From the NCBI GenBank assembly GCA_946479785.1, contig CAMLHQ010000002.1, positions 1-64,000 on the forward strand: a stretch of 64,000 nt of DNA, written 5' to 3'. This document shows positions 46,313 through 56,172 of the stretch, in pieces. The notes beneath the pieces were generated by a model, which did not search any database, was not told the origin of the DNA, and saw only the letters and a list, made by a program, of their open reading frames with translations. The translations under genes and the position numbers were made by a program. Each line of letters opens with the position of its first letter. Position 1 is the stretch's first letter. Source of the stretch: an uncultured Nitrospira sp. GTDB lineage: Bacteria; Nitrospirota; Nitrospiria; Nitrospirales; Nitrospiraceae.

Positions 46313-46388
46313 TGGTGGAGGGCACGGGAGTTGAACCCGCGACCCCTACGTTGCGAACGTAGTGCTCTCCCAACTGAGCTAGCCCCCC
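46313..46388 (-). tRNA. tRNA-Ala (CGC anticodon)
   Basis: On the minus strand the acceptor GGGGGGC pairs with GCCCTCC (one G-U), followed by A and an encoded CCA. The D arm is GCTCAGTTGGGAGAGC, the anticodon loop is TTCGCAA with anticodon CGC, and the T arm has GGGTTCAACTCCC. Confidence 0.97.
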
Positions 46389-46561
46389 ACCTGATGGAAC
46401 CGGCGACGCGAGCGAGAAACCCCGCAGGGTATGTTGCACATCAGCGTGCAGACTCGATGCTGCGGTAGAAGAACGGGGAGGAAGAAGCTCGCGTCCCCGT
46501 GAGCGCGTATTATACACAACCCGATCCTGAGTCTCTAGCCGGAAGCTAATCCCGCCAGCCC

Positions 46562-47236
46562 TCACGAAGGACTGATGATGGCCTCCCCGATGGACTTCCC
46601 CTGTTCGATCAACACACGACGCCCCTCGACACGCAGTCGGTTTTCGGCAAACAACCGAACAGCTCGCGGATAAATCTTGTGCTCCTGCTCGAGGATACGT
46701 GCGGCCAAGGACTCCGCAGTATCGCTATCCAAAATAGGAACGGCCGCCTGAAGAATGATCGGCCCTTCATCGACGCCTTCCGTCACGAAATGCACCGTAC
46801 AGCCGGCAAGTTTGCAGCCCCATTCGATGGCCTTCCTCTGCACATCCAATCCAGGAAAGGACGGCAGCAACGAAGGATGAATGTTCATCATCCGGTTGGC
46901 ATATGAGTTGACGAGCACCGCTGTGATTATCTTCATATAGCCGGCCAAGAGCACCAGCTCCACATCATACTTCTTCAACAGATCCAGCAAGGCCTGATCG
47001 TAGGCCTCGCGGCTGTCGGGACGGCCGGCGAACGGCTTGGGATCGACAAAGAAGTCCGGCAAAGCGTGCTTGCGAGCCCTCTCCAATGCGACCGCGTCTT
47101 GTTTATTGCTGATGACCGCGACGATCTTCGCCTGAAGCTGCCCTGCTTCGATCGCGTCGATGATCGCTTGAAGGTTGGAACCACGACCGGAGGCTAGTAC
47201 AGCTATCCGCAGGGGGATTGCACGCTTACTCGACAT
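46562..47236 (-). CDS. purN: Phosphoribosylglycinamide formyltransferase PurN
   Basis: This enzyme adds a formyl group from 10-formyl-THF to GAR in purine synthesis. The 224-residue product has [20 protein letters not shown], the catalytic [20 protein letters not shown] and [20 protein letters not shown], all in place. The ATG at 47236 overlaps the end of purM by 11 bp. Confidence 0.95.
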   Translation of the reverse strand: MSSKRAIPLRIAVLASGRGSNLQAIIDAIEAGQLQAKIVAVISNKQDAVALERARKHALPDFFVDPKPFAGRPDSREAYDQALLDLLKKYDVELVLLAGYMKIITAVLVNSYANRMMNIHPSLLPSFPGLDVQRKAIEWGCKLAGCTVHFVTEGVDEGPIILQAAVPILDSDTAESLAARILEQEHKIYPRAVRLFAENRLRVEGRRVLIEQGKSIGEAIISPS

Positions 47237-48263
47237 ACTCCACCTCAGGTTCTTCCCCCGTCGAGGGAACGATTTCGCCGATCGTCCAGCCGCGATCACC
47301 CAGCGCAGCCGCTTTGGCGAGCACTGCGGAGGCCGAGTTTGCCGGTACGACCAGAATCAATCCGATTCCCATGTTGAACACTCGATACATTTCCTCGCGA
47401 TCAACCTGACCAAGCTTGGCCAGCGCCTGAAACACAGGAGGAATGATCCAGGCCTTTCTGTTGATTCTGGCCCTCACACCGTCGGGAAACACGCGTGGAA
47501 GGTTTTCTGTCATGCCTCCACCTGTGATATGCGCGATTCCCTTGATGGGGAATTCTTGCAGGAGGGCAAGAATCTGCTGTGCATAAATTCTGGTTGGCGT
47601 GAGCAGCACCTCACCAAGCGGGCGATCTAGTTCGGGAAGCTTACTGGCAACCGTCAGCTTCGCCTTGTCGAAGAACACCCGACGCGCCAATGAGTATCCG
47701 TTGCTATGCAACCCGGTGGATGCCAAGCCAATGACCGCATCGCCGGGCTTGATCGATGAGCCGTCGATGATTTTGGATTTGTCGACCACGCCGACGGCGA
47801 ATCCTGCCAGGTCATACTCCCCATCCGCATACATCGACGGCATCTCCGCCGTCTCGCCGCCGATCAGCGCGCAGCCGGCCTGACGGCAGCCCTCGGCGAT
47901 TCCTTTGACGACCTGTTGCGCCTTCGGCACTGTTAGCTTGCCCGTAGCGAAGTAATCCAAAAAGAAGAGCGGTTCGGCTCCGCTTACCGCAATGTCGTTG
48001 ACGCACATCGCGACCAAGTCGATGCCGACTGTGTCGTGCTGATCCATCATGAAGGCGATTTTGAGCTTCGTTCCGACTCCATCGGTGCCCGAAACGAGGA
48101 CCGGATCGTCGTATTTCTTGGCTTGGAGGCGAAAGAGGCCGCCGAATCCGCCAAGATCCGCCAACACTTCAGGGCGGAACGTTGAACGGACCAGCGGCTT
48201 GATGCGGTCGACAAATTCGTCTCCCGCGTCGATGTCCACGCCGGCGTCGCGATAGGTAGTCAT
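47226..48263 (-). CDS. purM: AIR synthetase PurM
   Basis: This enzyme closes the imidazole ring (AIR) with ATP. The 345-residue product begins with [20 protein letters not shown] and has [45 protein letters not shown] and [17 protein letters not shown], the expected signatures. It overlaps purN, as in many genomes. Confidence 0.96.
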   Translation of the reverse strand: MTTYRDAGVDIDAGDEFVDRIKPLVRSTFRPEVLADLGGFGGLFRLQAKKYDDPVLVSGTDGVGTKLKIAFMMDQHDTVGIDLVAMCVNDIAVSGAEPLFFLDYFATGKLTVPKAQQVVKGIAEGCRQAGCALIGGETAEMPSMYADGEYDLAGFAVGVVDKSKIIDGSSIKPGDAVIGLASTGLHSNGYSLARRVFFDKAKLTVASKLPELDRPLGEVLLTPTRIYAQQILALLQEFPIKGIAHITGGGMTENLPRVFPDGVRARINRKAWIIPPVFQALAKLGQVDREEMYRVFNMGIGLILVVPANSASAVLAKAAALGDRGWTIGEIVPSTGEEPEVEYVE

Positions 48264-48370
48264 AAGAGAACGTTCGGAAAACCTTGGCCTCAGTCTACTC
48301 GGACGCGCATCTTAGCGGAGGGGTCTCGGAGAGGTCAACGCAGGAACGGCATTTCGAAAGGAGAGAGACT

Positions 48371-49780
48371 TCAGGTTTCCGGCCTCATCTCCACGTCCAG
48401 CAACTTGATTTTCCTGTGAAGATGGCTGCGTTCGATTTTTAGATCTTCAGCCGTCCGCGAAATATTCCAATGGTGCTCGCGCAACTTGCGCGCGATGTAC
48501 TCCTTCTCGAAGGCATTGCGCGCATCGCGAAGCGAGTCATAAGGCTGCGTAAAAATCGGACTCACAGCCGGAGCGGTTGCCGTGCCGCTGCCGGCAGGGG
48601 CTGCAGATCCCACGGGTTTCACTTGGAGAGCCAGGTTGGCCTGTGCCGTGTCGATGACCCCTCCGGGCACCATGATCATTAATCGCTCGATCAAGTTTCG
48701 CAATTCACGAATGTTCCCAGGCCATTCGTACTGCTGAAATACGTTCATGGCTTCCGGGGTGACTTCCTTCATTCGCAATCCCTGTTCCTCCGCATGGAGT
48801 TTCATAAAATGGCGGATAAGGAGCGGGATATCTTCGCGGCGCTCCCGCAATGGCGGCACGACGATGGGCACCACGTTGAGCCGATAATACAGATCCTCCC
48901 GAAACACGCCCTTCTCAATTTCCTTCATCAGATCTTTGTTCGACGCGGCCAGCACCCGCACATCCACCTTCATCAACTTGGTTCCACCAACTCTGGTAAA
49001 CTGCTGTTCTTGCAGCGCGCGTAAGACCTTGGCCTGGGTGTTCAGACTCATATCAGCGATCTCGTCCAGGAACAGCGTCCCTCCGTCGGCCTGCTCGAAT
49101 TGACCTCGCTTCATCGATGTGGCGCCGGTAAATGACCCTTTTTCGTGCCCGAACAGTTCGCTTTCAATCAGGGTCTCGGGAATCGCGGCGCAGTTCACGG
49201 CCACGAAGGGCCGATCCGCTCTAGCGCTCCGGAGGTGAATGGCCCGAGCTACCAATTCCTTGCCCGTGCCATTCTCCCCTCCAATCAGCACGCGGCTGTT
49301 CGTCGGTCCCGCAGTATCGATTAGTTGACGCAGCTGCTGCATGACCGGCGATTGTCCGACCAGCTCGAACTTGCGCTGGACTTTGGTCCGTAACGAGCGG
49401 TTTTCTTCCTCTAATCGGTACTGTTCCAGCGCGTGTTTGACACGGAGCGTGACGTTTTCCAATGAAAGGGGTTTCTCGATGTAGTCGTAGGCACCCAGCT
49501 TGATTGCCTTGACCGCCGTTTCAATCGACCCATGGCCCGACATCATCATGACCTGAGCGGTCGGCACCAACTCTTTGATGCGGCGCAACGTTTCCAATCC
49601 GTCCATTTCCGGCATCCAAATATCGAGCAGCATGAGGTCGGGAGGATCGGTCGTATAGATCTTCAACGCCTCTACGCCGCTCTTCGCAACGGAGACTTCA
49701 TAGCCCTCATCCTGCAGGATGCTGCTCAGCGAAGACACAATGGCATCTTCATCATCAACGACTAATACCGAGGCTGACAT
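48371..49780 (-). CDS. ntrX: NtrX-type sigma-54 response regulator
   Basis: The 469-residue product has a receiver (VLVVDDEDAIVSSLSSIL, LMLLDIWMPEMDG, YIEKPLS), a sigma-54 AAA+ domain (Walker A GENGTGKE, ESELFGHEKGSFTGA, Walker B GGTLFLDEIADM) and a Fis-type helix-turn-helix (NISRTAEDLKIERSHLHRKI). The loop reads GSFTGA where the classic is GAFTGA. It follows its kinase by 47 bp and acts with it in nitrogen or redox control, by family precedent. Confidence 0.93.
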   Translation of the reverse strand: MSASVLVVDDEDAIVSSLSSILQDEGYEVSVAKSGVEALKIYTTDPPDLMLLDIWMPEMDGLETLRRIKELVPTAQVMMMSGHGSIETAVKAIKLGAYDYIEKPLSLENVTLRVKHALEQYRLEEENRSLRTKVQRKFELVGQSPVMQQLRQLIDTAGPTNSRVLIGGENGTGKELVARAIHLRSARADRPFVAVNCAAIPETLIESELFGHEKGSFTGATSMKRGQFEQADGGTLFLDEIADMSLNTQAKVLRALQEQQFTRVGGTKLMKVDVRVLAASNKDLMKEIEKGVFREDLYYRLNVVPIVVPPLRERREDIPLLIRHFMKLHAEEQGLRMKEVTPEAMNVFQQYEWPGNIRELRNLIERLMIMVPGGVIDTAQANLALQVKPVGSAAPAGSGTATAPAVSPIFTQPYDSLRDARNAFEKEYIARKLREHHWNISRTAEDLKIERSHLHRKIKLLDVEMRPET

Positions 49781-49827
49781 AACACTCCGTCACACGTTTT
49801 CGGTTCAACCACTGAACTCCTCTCCCC

Positions 49828-52164
49828 TCATACCGGCAACTCAAACGTAAACAGGGCGCCGCGCGGATGGTTGTTGCCTGCCGTAATCTGACCTTCGTGA
49901 TCGGTGATAATGCGGCGGACGATGGCCAGGCCCAGACCTGTTCCGGTCTTCTTCCGCGTAAAGTACGGGACGAACAGCTTGTCCTGGTCCTCCGGTGCGA
50001 TGCCCGGGCCCTCGTCCGCGATGCTCACCACCGCTCGCCGGCGCTTTGTATCATATTGCGTCGTCAACCACACCCGCCCTCTCTGGTTCATGGCCTGAAT
50101 CGCATTGTCGAGGAGATTCACCAGCACTCGCTTGATTTGTTCCCAATCGAACTTCAGCTGCGGCAAGTCCTCGTCCAACGCCACGATCAACTGGATGTCT
50201 CTGTGCGCCCCTCGGTAGAGCGAGATCACCTCGTTAATCACATCGTGCAGCGATTGTTGAGCCAGCTGCGGTGCCGGCAACCGGGCAAATTTTGAGAACT
50301 CGTCGACCATGTGCTTGAGGCTGGCAACCTCATTCACGATCACGTTGGTCGATTCGTCGAACACCCGGTCGAAATCCGGGGCTTTTTCGAAGAACTTCTT
50401 ACGCATGCGCTGTGCCGACAATTGAATGGGGGTGAGTGGATTCTTGATTTCATGCGCCACCCGCCGCGCCACTTCCTGCCAGGCAGCCACTTTTTGCGCC
50501 TTGAGCAATTCGGTAAGGTCCTCGAACACGAGCACGACCCCGAGATCCTGGCCCTCTTCGTCCTTCATCCGCGAGGCATGCAGCGCAACCGTCAGAAATT
50601 TCCCTTCGACCTCCAACGTGCCGTCAAGCGTCAAGTCGTCACGTTGATCCTGAAGCATGCGATCGTAGATTGTTTGAAAGAGCGTGAGGCCGAATTCCTT
50701 GAATGCATCGTTCGCCGGACGACCCTGCACGCGTCCGGCTGAAAGCCCGAGAATCCGCTCGCCCGACGGGTTGAAATTCGTCACCATGCCGTTTTTGTCG
50801 ATCGACACCAATCCGGCGGCAATCGTGTCGACGACCGATTCAATGTACGCGCGGCGCCGGTCGAGTTCGAGGTTGCTCCGGCGAAGAGAGACGTTGGCAG
50901 ACTCGATCGCGGACTTGCCGCTCTGCAAATCGGAGGTCATGCGGTTGAAGGAATCGATGAGTGTGCCGATCTCATCGGTCGCTTTGGCATCGATACGAAC
51001 GGAGAGATCCCCGTGCGCGATCGCATCAGTGGCTTCCGCGAGCCGCTGAATCGGCACGGTGATGCTGCGCGCAACGTAGAACCCGAACCAGGTCGCGCCG
51101 AATAAGATCAGCACGGTAATGACGGCGACAAACAGGTAGGCCCCGGCCTTGATCGGATTTTTCATCGCCTTGATCTGTTTATACTCTTCATATTGGCGCC
51201 CGATCCCGTCCATTTTGGCCAGCAAAGATTCCGGCACATAGGCATCGACCACCACGACGCCGCCGACTTCCCCGCCGCGCCCGCTGGCGGCGACCGGAGC
51301 CGCGGCCCGCACGAGCCGCCCGGTCTGCGCCTCTTGCACGGTATTCGCCTCCTGTTTGCCATTGATCGCCTGCAGTACCAGTTGGCCGATCGGCAAATCG
51401 AGCACGCCGGGCGGAATCTCAGGATCGAGCGACTTCGTCAGCGTCTCCATCTTGGCAGAGTAGACTTCGATCCCGGCTACGCCGAACTCCACCCGCTTAC
51501 GTGCCATGGCCGCGACTAAGAGGTCTCGCTGCTCGGGCAGCAGCATATCCTCGCGGAAAATCTCATGGCTGATGGCGCGAGCGCTGTTCACCGCCAACGT
51601 GATGTGGCCGGCGTGCTGCATCTTGGCGACTTCATAGGAGTCGCGCATAACGCGATCGATCTGGTCGCTGAACCAGACGTCCACCGCCTTGTTCACGAGA
51701 CCGCTGGCCACGAAGGCTAACAGCATGGTGGGAATCAGCGAGAAACCAATAAAGGCGGCCACGAGTTTCGTGCGGAAACCCGAACCGATCAAACGATGAC
51801 GCCGCTCAAAATAGGCCTTGATGAGATTCCGCGAGAGGAGCAGCAACAGGACGACGAAGCCGATCAAATCGAGATTGATCAGCAACAACACGAGCGCATA
51901 ACTGGTCGTCGGGAAAAACGAGTCAGGGTCCTCGCCTCCGGGCACGACAACCTGGCCATAGTACAACGTCAGCGCGACACAAGGGATGAGGAAGAGCAGC
52001 AGGATCCAGACCGGCCGCAAGTGCCGTTTCTGGCGTTCCGGCTCGTGGGGAGGCTGAGGTAGTCGGGCTACAGGTTCGGGGGCACGGATCAGCGGCTGTT
52101 GCGGCGCAACGCGACGCTCCACACCGGCCCAGGCCGGAGACGCGGTGTCTTTATGATCACTCAC
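49828..52164 (-). CDS. ntrY: NtrY-type sensor histidine kinase
   Basis: The 778-residue product has several N-terminal membrane helices (VWILLLFLIPCVALTLYYGQ, ALVLLLINLDLIGFVVLLLL, TKLVAAFIGFSLIPTMLLAF), a periplasmic loop, another helix near residue 365, a HAMP linker, a PAS domain and a kinase with the acceptor His in ARRVAHEIKNPLTPIQLSAQ. The GTG at 52164 has AAGGAG 7 nt upstream; an ATG at 52209 is less likely. Together with NtrX it forms a two-component system. Confidence 0.92.
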   Translation of the reverse strand: MSDHKDTASPAWAGVERRVAPQQPLIRAPEPVARLPQPPHEPERQKRHLRPVWILLLFLIPCVALTLYYGQVVVPGGEDPDSFFPTTSYALVLLLINLDLIGFVVLLLLLSRNLIKAYFERRHRLIGSGFRTKLVAAFIGFSLIPTMLLAFVASGLVNKAVDVWFSDQIDRVMRDSYEVAKMQHAGHITLAVNSARAISHEIFREDMLLPEQRDLLVAAMARKRVEFGVAGIEVYSAKMETLTKSLDPEIPPGVLDLPIGQLVLQAINGKQEANTVQEAQTGRLVRAAAPVAASGRGGEVGGVVVVDAYVPESLLAKMDGIGRQYEEYKQIKAMKNPIKAGAYLFVAVITVLILFGATWFGFYVARSITVPIQRLAEATDAIAHGDLSVRIDAKATDEIGTLIDSFNRMTSDLQSGKSAIESANVSLRRSNLELDRRRAYIESVVDTIAAGLVSIDKNGMVTNFNPSGERILGLSAGRVQGRPANDAFKEFGLTLFQTIYDRMLQDQRDDLTLDGTLEVEGKFLTVALHASRMKDEEGQDLGVVLVFEDLTELLKAQKVAAWQEVARRVAHEIKNPLTPIQLSAQRMRKKFFEKAPDFDRVFDESTNVIVNEVASLKHMVDEFSKFARLPAPQLAQQSLHDVINEVISLYRGAHRDIQLIVALDEDLPQLKFDWEQIKRVLVNLLDNAIQAMNQRGRVWLTTQYDTKRRRAVVSIADEGPGIAPEDQDKLFVPYFTRKKTGTGLGLAIVRRIITDHEGQITAGNNHPRGALFTFELPV

Positions 52165-52295
52165 ACCGGAGCTCCTTCTCAATGCATCGACCGCGTGACG
52201 GAAGAGCATTCACTATAACGGAAATACAGACCTGGCTCAAAGGATTGTCACGATCATCGGCACCAAAGATGACTAAGACGTGTTCGGCGGCAGGA

Positions 52296-52682
52296 TTACG
52301 ATTTCGAAGTCAAACTGACATATTTCATGCGGAGTGCATAGAGCATATCACGCAACACCGCCTGTTCTTCGGTTGTGAGGTTGCCCTTCGTCTTGGCCTC
52401 CAGGACTGAGAGCAGATCGATGATCTCTTTGGCTTGCGGCAGATTGACGGGCATCGCGGCTTGCTGCGGGTCCAACTGCTCACCCATCAGCATCAGCGAG
52501 GAACTTCCCAAAGAAATCACGAACGATGCGAAGGTCACCGGCAATCCGCCCTGGGATTCGCCGGAGGCAGGTGGAGGAGGGACATCTTTGGAAGCGGCTG
52601 TTGGTGCAGAAGCCGGCTTCTCCGCTCCGGAACTTCCCCGCCGATCGCGGATGACAAACCCTTCTTCTTTGTCTCCCGCCAT
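52296..52682 (-). CDS. DUF1844 protein
   Basis: The 128-residue product has a Pro/Ala-rich N-terminus and a DUF1844 core (VTFASFVISLGSSSLMLMGE, KEIIDLLSVLEAKTKGNLTT, EEQAVLRDMLYALRMKYV). The role is unknown. GGGAGG lies 7 nt before the ATG at 52682; a frame to 52793 is longer but lacks a good site. Confidence 0.88.
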   Translation of the reverse strand: MAGDKEEGFVIRDRRGSSGAEKPASAPTAASKDVPPPPASGESQGGLPVTFASFVISLGSSSLMLMGEQLDPQQAAMPVNLPQAKEIIDLLSVLEAKTKGNLTTEEQAVLRDMLYALRMKYVSLTSKS

Positions 52683-52813
52683 ATTCGAGCCTCCCCGCCT
52701 CAGATGCCGGAGCGTACCATAGGCCCCGAGGCCTCGCAAGACGGGAAAGGCGCGTTGAAGCCGCGCTGGAACCAGGTATAATGGCGCTTTCAACAGAAAA
52801 TGGGGGCTCTTGC

Positions 52814-53662
52814 ATGTCAGAGCGATTTCAGAAATTGACGGATCTCATGGCAGCCTTGCGGGCTCCGAACGGCTGTCCATGGGACCGAAAACAGACCCAC
52901 GAATCCCTGAAGCCGTACCTGCTCGAAGAAACCTATGAAGTGCTGGAGACGATCGATCAGCAGGATCGAACGAAGCTGCCGGAAGAACTCGGCGACGTGC
53001 TGCTTCAAGTCCTTTTCCACAGTCAGATTGCCGCGGAAGCCGGCGCCTTCACCATCGACGAAGTCATGGAACAGCTCGCCGATAAATTGATCCGGCGGCA
53101 TCCCCACGTCTTTCCGAACGGCTCCAACGATCCCATACCAGCCAATGCCGACCAAGTGCTGGCTAAATGGGAGGACATCAAGCGGGCAGAACGGCAGGCG
53201 GCAGGACGGCCCGAATCCGTTCTCGATGGAGTGCCGCAGACGCTCCCCGCCCTTCTGCGCGCCTACCAAATTCAAGCCAGAGCGTCGCGTGTCGGCTTCG
53301 ACTGGACCCACAATCAAGCCGGTTTCGACCAGGTCTTGAACAAGATCGAAGAAGAAATCCGCGAGTTGCGGATGGCCCTTCGGCTTCCACCATCAGAAGG
53401 CGAGACCTCGACGAGGCAACAGGAGATCGCTGCGGAGTTCGGCGATGTACTGTTCTCCCTCGTCAACCTGGCCCGGTTTGTGAAGGTTAATCCCGAAGAT
53501 ACCTTGCGCCAAGCCATCAATCGGTTCGTGAAACGATTTCAATTTATCGAGCAACAGGCCGCGCAATCAGGACGAGCAGTCGGCGACCTTTCGCTCGACG
53601 AAATGAACCGCCTGTGGGAAGAGGCCAAGACGAAGCATCCAACTGTGGACACGAGGTTGTGA
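52814..53662 (+). CDS. mazG: Nucleoside triphosphate pyrophosphohydrolase MazG
   Basis: This enzyme removes non-standard or excess NTPs and may lower ppGpp. The 282-residue product has two MazG domains: CPWDRKQTHESLKPYLLEET with KLPEELGDVLLQVLFHSQI, then RELRMALRLPPSEG with AAEFGDVLFSLVNLARFVK. Metal-binding Glu/Asp are intact in both. The ATG at 52814 follows GGGGG. The TGATG at the end couples it to the next gene. Confidence 0.95.
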   Translation: MSERFQKLTDLMAALRAPNGCPWDRKQTHESLKPYLLEETYEVLETIDQQDRTKLPEELGDVLLQVLFHSQIAAEAGAFTIDEVMEQLADKLIRRHPHVFPNGSNDPIPANADQVLAKWEDIKRAERQAAGRPESVLDGVPQTLPALLRAYQIQARASRVGFDWTHNQAGFDQVLNKIEEEIRELRMALRLPPSEGETSTRQQEIAAEFGDVLFSLVNLARFVKVNPEDTLRQAINRFVKRFQFIEQQAAQSGRAVGDLSLDEMNRLWEEAKTKHPTVDTRL

Positions 53663-54279
53663 TGGGAGAGCAGGAAGGTCCTTATCAGGAAGGCAAGCGC
53701 GCCGGAGTTCATCCGCTGGTCGTGGTGTTCGGCATCTTACTGGGACTCTGGCTGTTCGTCGCGCTCATCGTTCCGAGTTCGCGCAATAAGCAGGCGACCG
53801 GGACGGAAGGCCCCGCAGCACCTGTGATTGAAGACCCCGAGGCCGCGCCGGTCATTTTCAAGGTCCAGACAACGGTTCTCGACATGAATGCCGTCAGCAT
53901 CGTCGTCCCGCCACAAGCCACCGAAAGCCAAGTGGTGGGGCTGCTGAAGCGGCTGAAGAAAGAACGGCTTGCCGGCAGGCTGACTGATCTGATTCCTGCG
54001 ACTACGCCGGGCCACAAGCTAGGTGACCACGCAGTGGCGGATATCTATGTGGTTTCAGATGCGAACTATGCCCAGGCGCAGGTGATCCGAACGCTTTCGC
54101 GCGGCGCCCACGCGCCAGGCGGCCTCTATCCGGACAAAGTGCCGTTTGAAGTGGCAATGGAAGAAATTCGAGGACATTACCGCATCGACTTGAACAACAC
54201 GGGAGCACCCGACGCCGGCTCCATCGGATTCGCCGACGAATCGGGGGTCCATTCGAAGCATTACAGAAAGATTTTCTAA
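53662..54279 (+). CDS. Membrane-anchored protein of unknown function
   Basis: The 205-residue product has one N-terminal membrane helix (LVVVFGILLGLWLFVALIVP). The following domain has strands and helices (VVGLLKRLKKERLAGRLTDL, HKLGDHAVADIYVVSDANYA), with no known family. Its ATG shares a base with the mazG stop (TGATG). Confidence 0.72.
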   Translation: MGEQEGPYQEGKRAGVHPLVVVFGILLGLWLFVALIVPSSRNKQATGTEGPAAPVIEDPEAAPVIFKVQTTVLDMNAVSIVVPPQATESQVVGLLKRLKKERLAGRLTDLIPATTPGHKLGDHAVADIYVVSDANYAQAQVIRTLSRGAHAPGGLYPDKVPFEVAMEEIRGHYRIDLNNTGAPDAGSIGFADESGVHSKHYRKIF

Positions 54280-54296
54280 TGAAGTTGAGCGACCTG

Positions 54297-54710
54297 TTAG
54301 ATCTTCACACGTTGCTTGATTTCCTCGCGCAGCGCGTCACGCTCTCGTTCCAGCCATAACTCAAGTCTCGCAAACAGATGGGCCGACGGCCCTGCGAACG
54401 GAGCCACGACCACGTCAGCACGTCCGGACAGCAAGCCGTCCTGATCGGCGATCCGCAATTTCTCATCCGCAATCTTCCTGGTGAGAAGCTGCGAGACAAG
54501 CAGTTGCTGCCCCGGTGAGCCCGCGACGGGGCCAAGTATTTTGCCGCGCAGCACGTCGAGTTCTTCCGCAATCCCCACCTTCACACGTACCGCATGGGGC
54601 ATCGGCCAATGCGGCCGCTGGATGGAATAGTCGTAAGAAAACACCGGTTCCCTCGGCTCTCGAAACGGACCGGCTACACCGATAATCTTGATCGCATTCG
54701 TCGTCGCCAT
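54297..54710 (-). CDS. Conserved hypothetical protein, 137 residues
   Basis: The product has mixed strands and helices (HAVRVKVGIAEELDVLRGKI, SGRADVVVAPFAGPSAHLFA) and ends with a charged helix. No family is recognised. It lies 13 bp after hemG and may belong to the haem operon. Confidence 0.65.
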   Translation of the reverse strand: MATTNAIKIIGVAGPFREPREPVFSYDYSIQRPHWPMPHAVRVKVGIAEELDVLRGKILGPVAGSPGQQLLVSQLLTRKIADEKLRIADQDGLLSGRADVVVAPFAGPSAHLFARLELWLERERDALREEIKQRVKI

Positions 54711-54723
54711 TTAGTCTGTTCCT

Positions 54724-56172
54724 TTATATACGCTCCCCTAAGAGGGACCTCACGACCTTGTCTGCCGCGGTATCTCCATGACGGATACAATCCGGAATGC
54801 CGACACCGCGGTAGGCCGCGCCGGTAAGGACCAACCCCCCGTAACGGCTCAATGCTCCCTCGGCTTGCTCCAAGCGTTCTAAGTGTCCCAGCTGATACTG
54901 CGGCATCGCCTTCATCCAGCGATTCACTTCCACATAGGTGGGTTCCGTTGTCACGCCGCAGATCTGCCGGAGTTCGGCTTTAACCCGGCTCACGAGTGCC
55001 TGGTCGTCGAGTTGCAAGATCGCCTCGCGCCCAACTCCGCCGACATAACAACGGACCATCAATTGATCCGGCGGCGCACGGTGCGGCCACTTGATCGACG
55101 TCCAAGTCGCCGCAATCAGATCCCGATGTTCGACTCGCGGGACGACAAAACCAAACCCTTGCACTGCTCCACCAATCACGGAAGCAGGATAGACTAACGC
55201 GATCGTCGCAGTCGAGGCGTAGGGGATCATGTCCAGCAGGCCACTTGCGATCGGCGTCAGGGGCCGCAAGAGATCCGCCGATACATAAGCCGGCGTCGCC
55301 AAGACGAGGCTGTCGACGGAGAGGGCCGAACCATCGTCGAGCATGACATCGTACGTCCAGCGACCCAGCTGATGGGATCGCACACGCAAGGATTCCACTG
55401 CCACACCGCTTCGGAGCGTGACGCCCTGATCGGTCAATCGCCGAACCAGTGCCGTGACGAGCTCCTCAAGACCATTCTTGAGGCTGACGAACATTGTCCG
55501 CTTAGGGCTGGCCTTGGGCTCTCCTATTCCGGTTGCCTGCGCCGTCATCATGCCGCGGATCACGCTGCCGTGCTCCTGTTCTAATTCAAGAAACCGCGGA
55601 AACGTGGCCTTGAGGCTCATCTGCTCGGCATCACCCGCATAGATGCCGGCCATCAACGGTTCCATCATACGTTCAAAGGCCTGCCGACCGAACCGGCGTC
55701 GAAAAAACGAAGCGAGCGATTCATCTCCTGTCGGGCGCTTCGCCGGCATGACGAGGTCCAGTCCCATGCGGGTGAGGCCGCTGACCGTCAGCAACCCGCT
55801 TTTCAGGAAGGGTCCAATCTGCCCCGGCGAAATGACGACCAGCCCCTCGGGTAATTCCCGCAGCTTTCCACCTGAATAGACTGAGGCCTTCTTCCCCGTT
55901 TCGTTCGTGTTGATAAGCTGACCGGTGAGACCGAGTTTCTCAACGAGCTGCAGGCCGGCCGGTTTATTTGACAGGAAGGAATCCGGTCCGGCTTCCGTCA
56001 CGAGATCGCCGATCCGGTGCGTGACGATCTTGCCACCCCAGGCAGGACCGGCATCCAGCACCGTACAACGGATTGACAGACCGGCCGTGGAAGCACGCTC
56101 CGAGAGCGCAAAGGCTGTCGCTAAACCCGAAATGCCTCCACCGACTATCGCGACAGTGCGAGGATTGCTCAC
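54724..56172 (-). CDS. hemG: Protoporphyrinogen oxidase (HemG/HemY type)
   Basis: This oxidase makes protoporphyrin IX from its reduced form. The 482-residue flavoprotein has the FAD motif VAIVGGGISGLATAFALSER and GDLVTEAGPDSFLSNKPAGL at the N-terminus, and GLVLTGAAYRGVGIPDCIRH at the C-terminus. It starts at a GTG that overlaps the hemH stop, and so follows ferrochelatase in the haem operon. Symbol use varies (hemY in Gram-positives). Confidence 0.93.
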   Translation of the reverse strand: MSNPRTVAIVGGGISGLATAFALSERASTAGLSIRCTVLDAGPAWGGKIVTHRIGDLVTEAGPDSFLSNKPAGLQLVEKLGLTGQLINTNETGKKASVYSGGKLRELPEGLVVISPGQIGPFLKSGLLTVSGLTRMGLDLVMPAKRPTGDESLASFFRRRFGRQAFERMMEPLMAGIYAGDAEQMSLKATFPRFLELEQEHGSVIRGMMTAQATGIGEPKASPKRTMFVSLKNGLEELVTALVRRLTDQGVTLRSGVAVESLRVRSHQLGRWTYDVMLDDGSALSVDSLVLATPAYVSADLLRPLTPIASGLLDMIPYASTATIALVYPASVIGGAVQGFGFVVPRVEHRDLIAATWTSIKWPHRAPPDQLMVRCYVGGVGREAILQLDDQALVSRVKAELRQICGVTTEPTYVEVNRWMKAMPQYQLGHLERLEQAEGALSRYGGLVLTGAAYRGVGIPDCIRHGDTAADKVVRSLLGERI

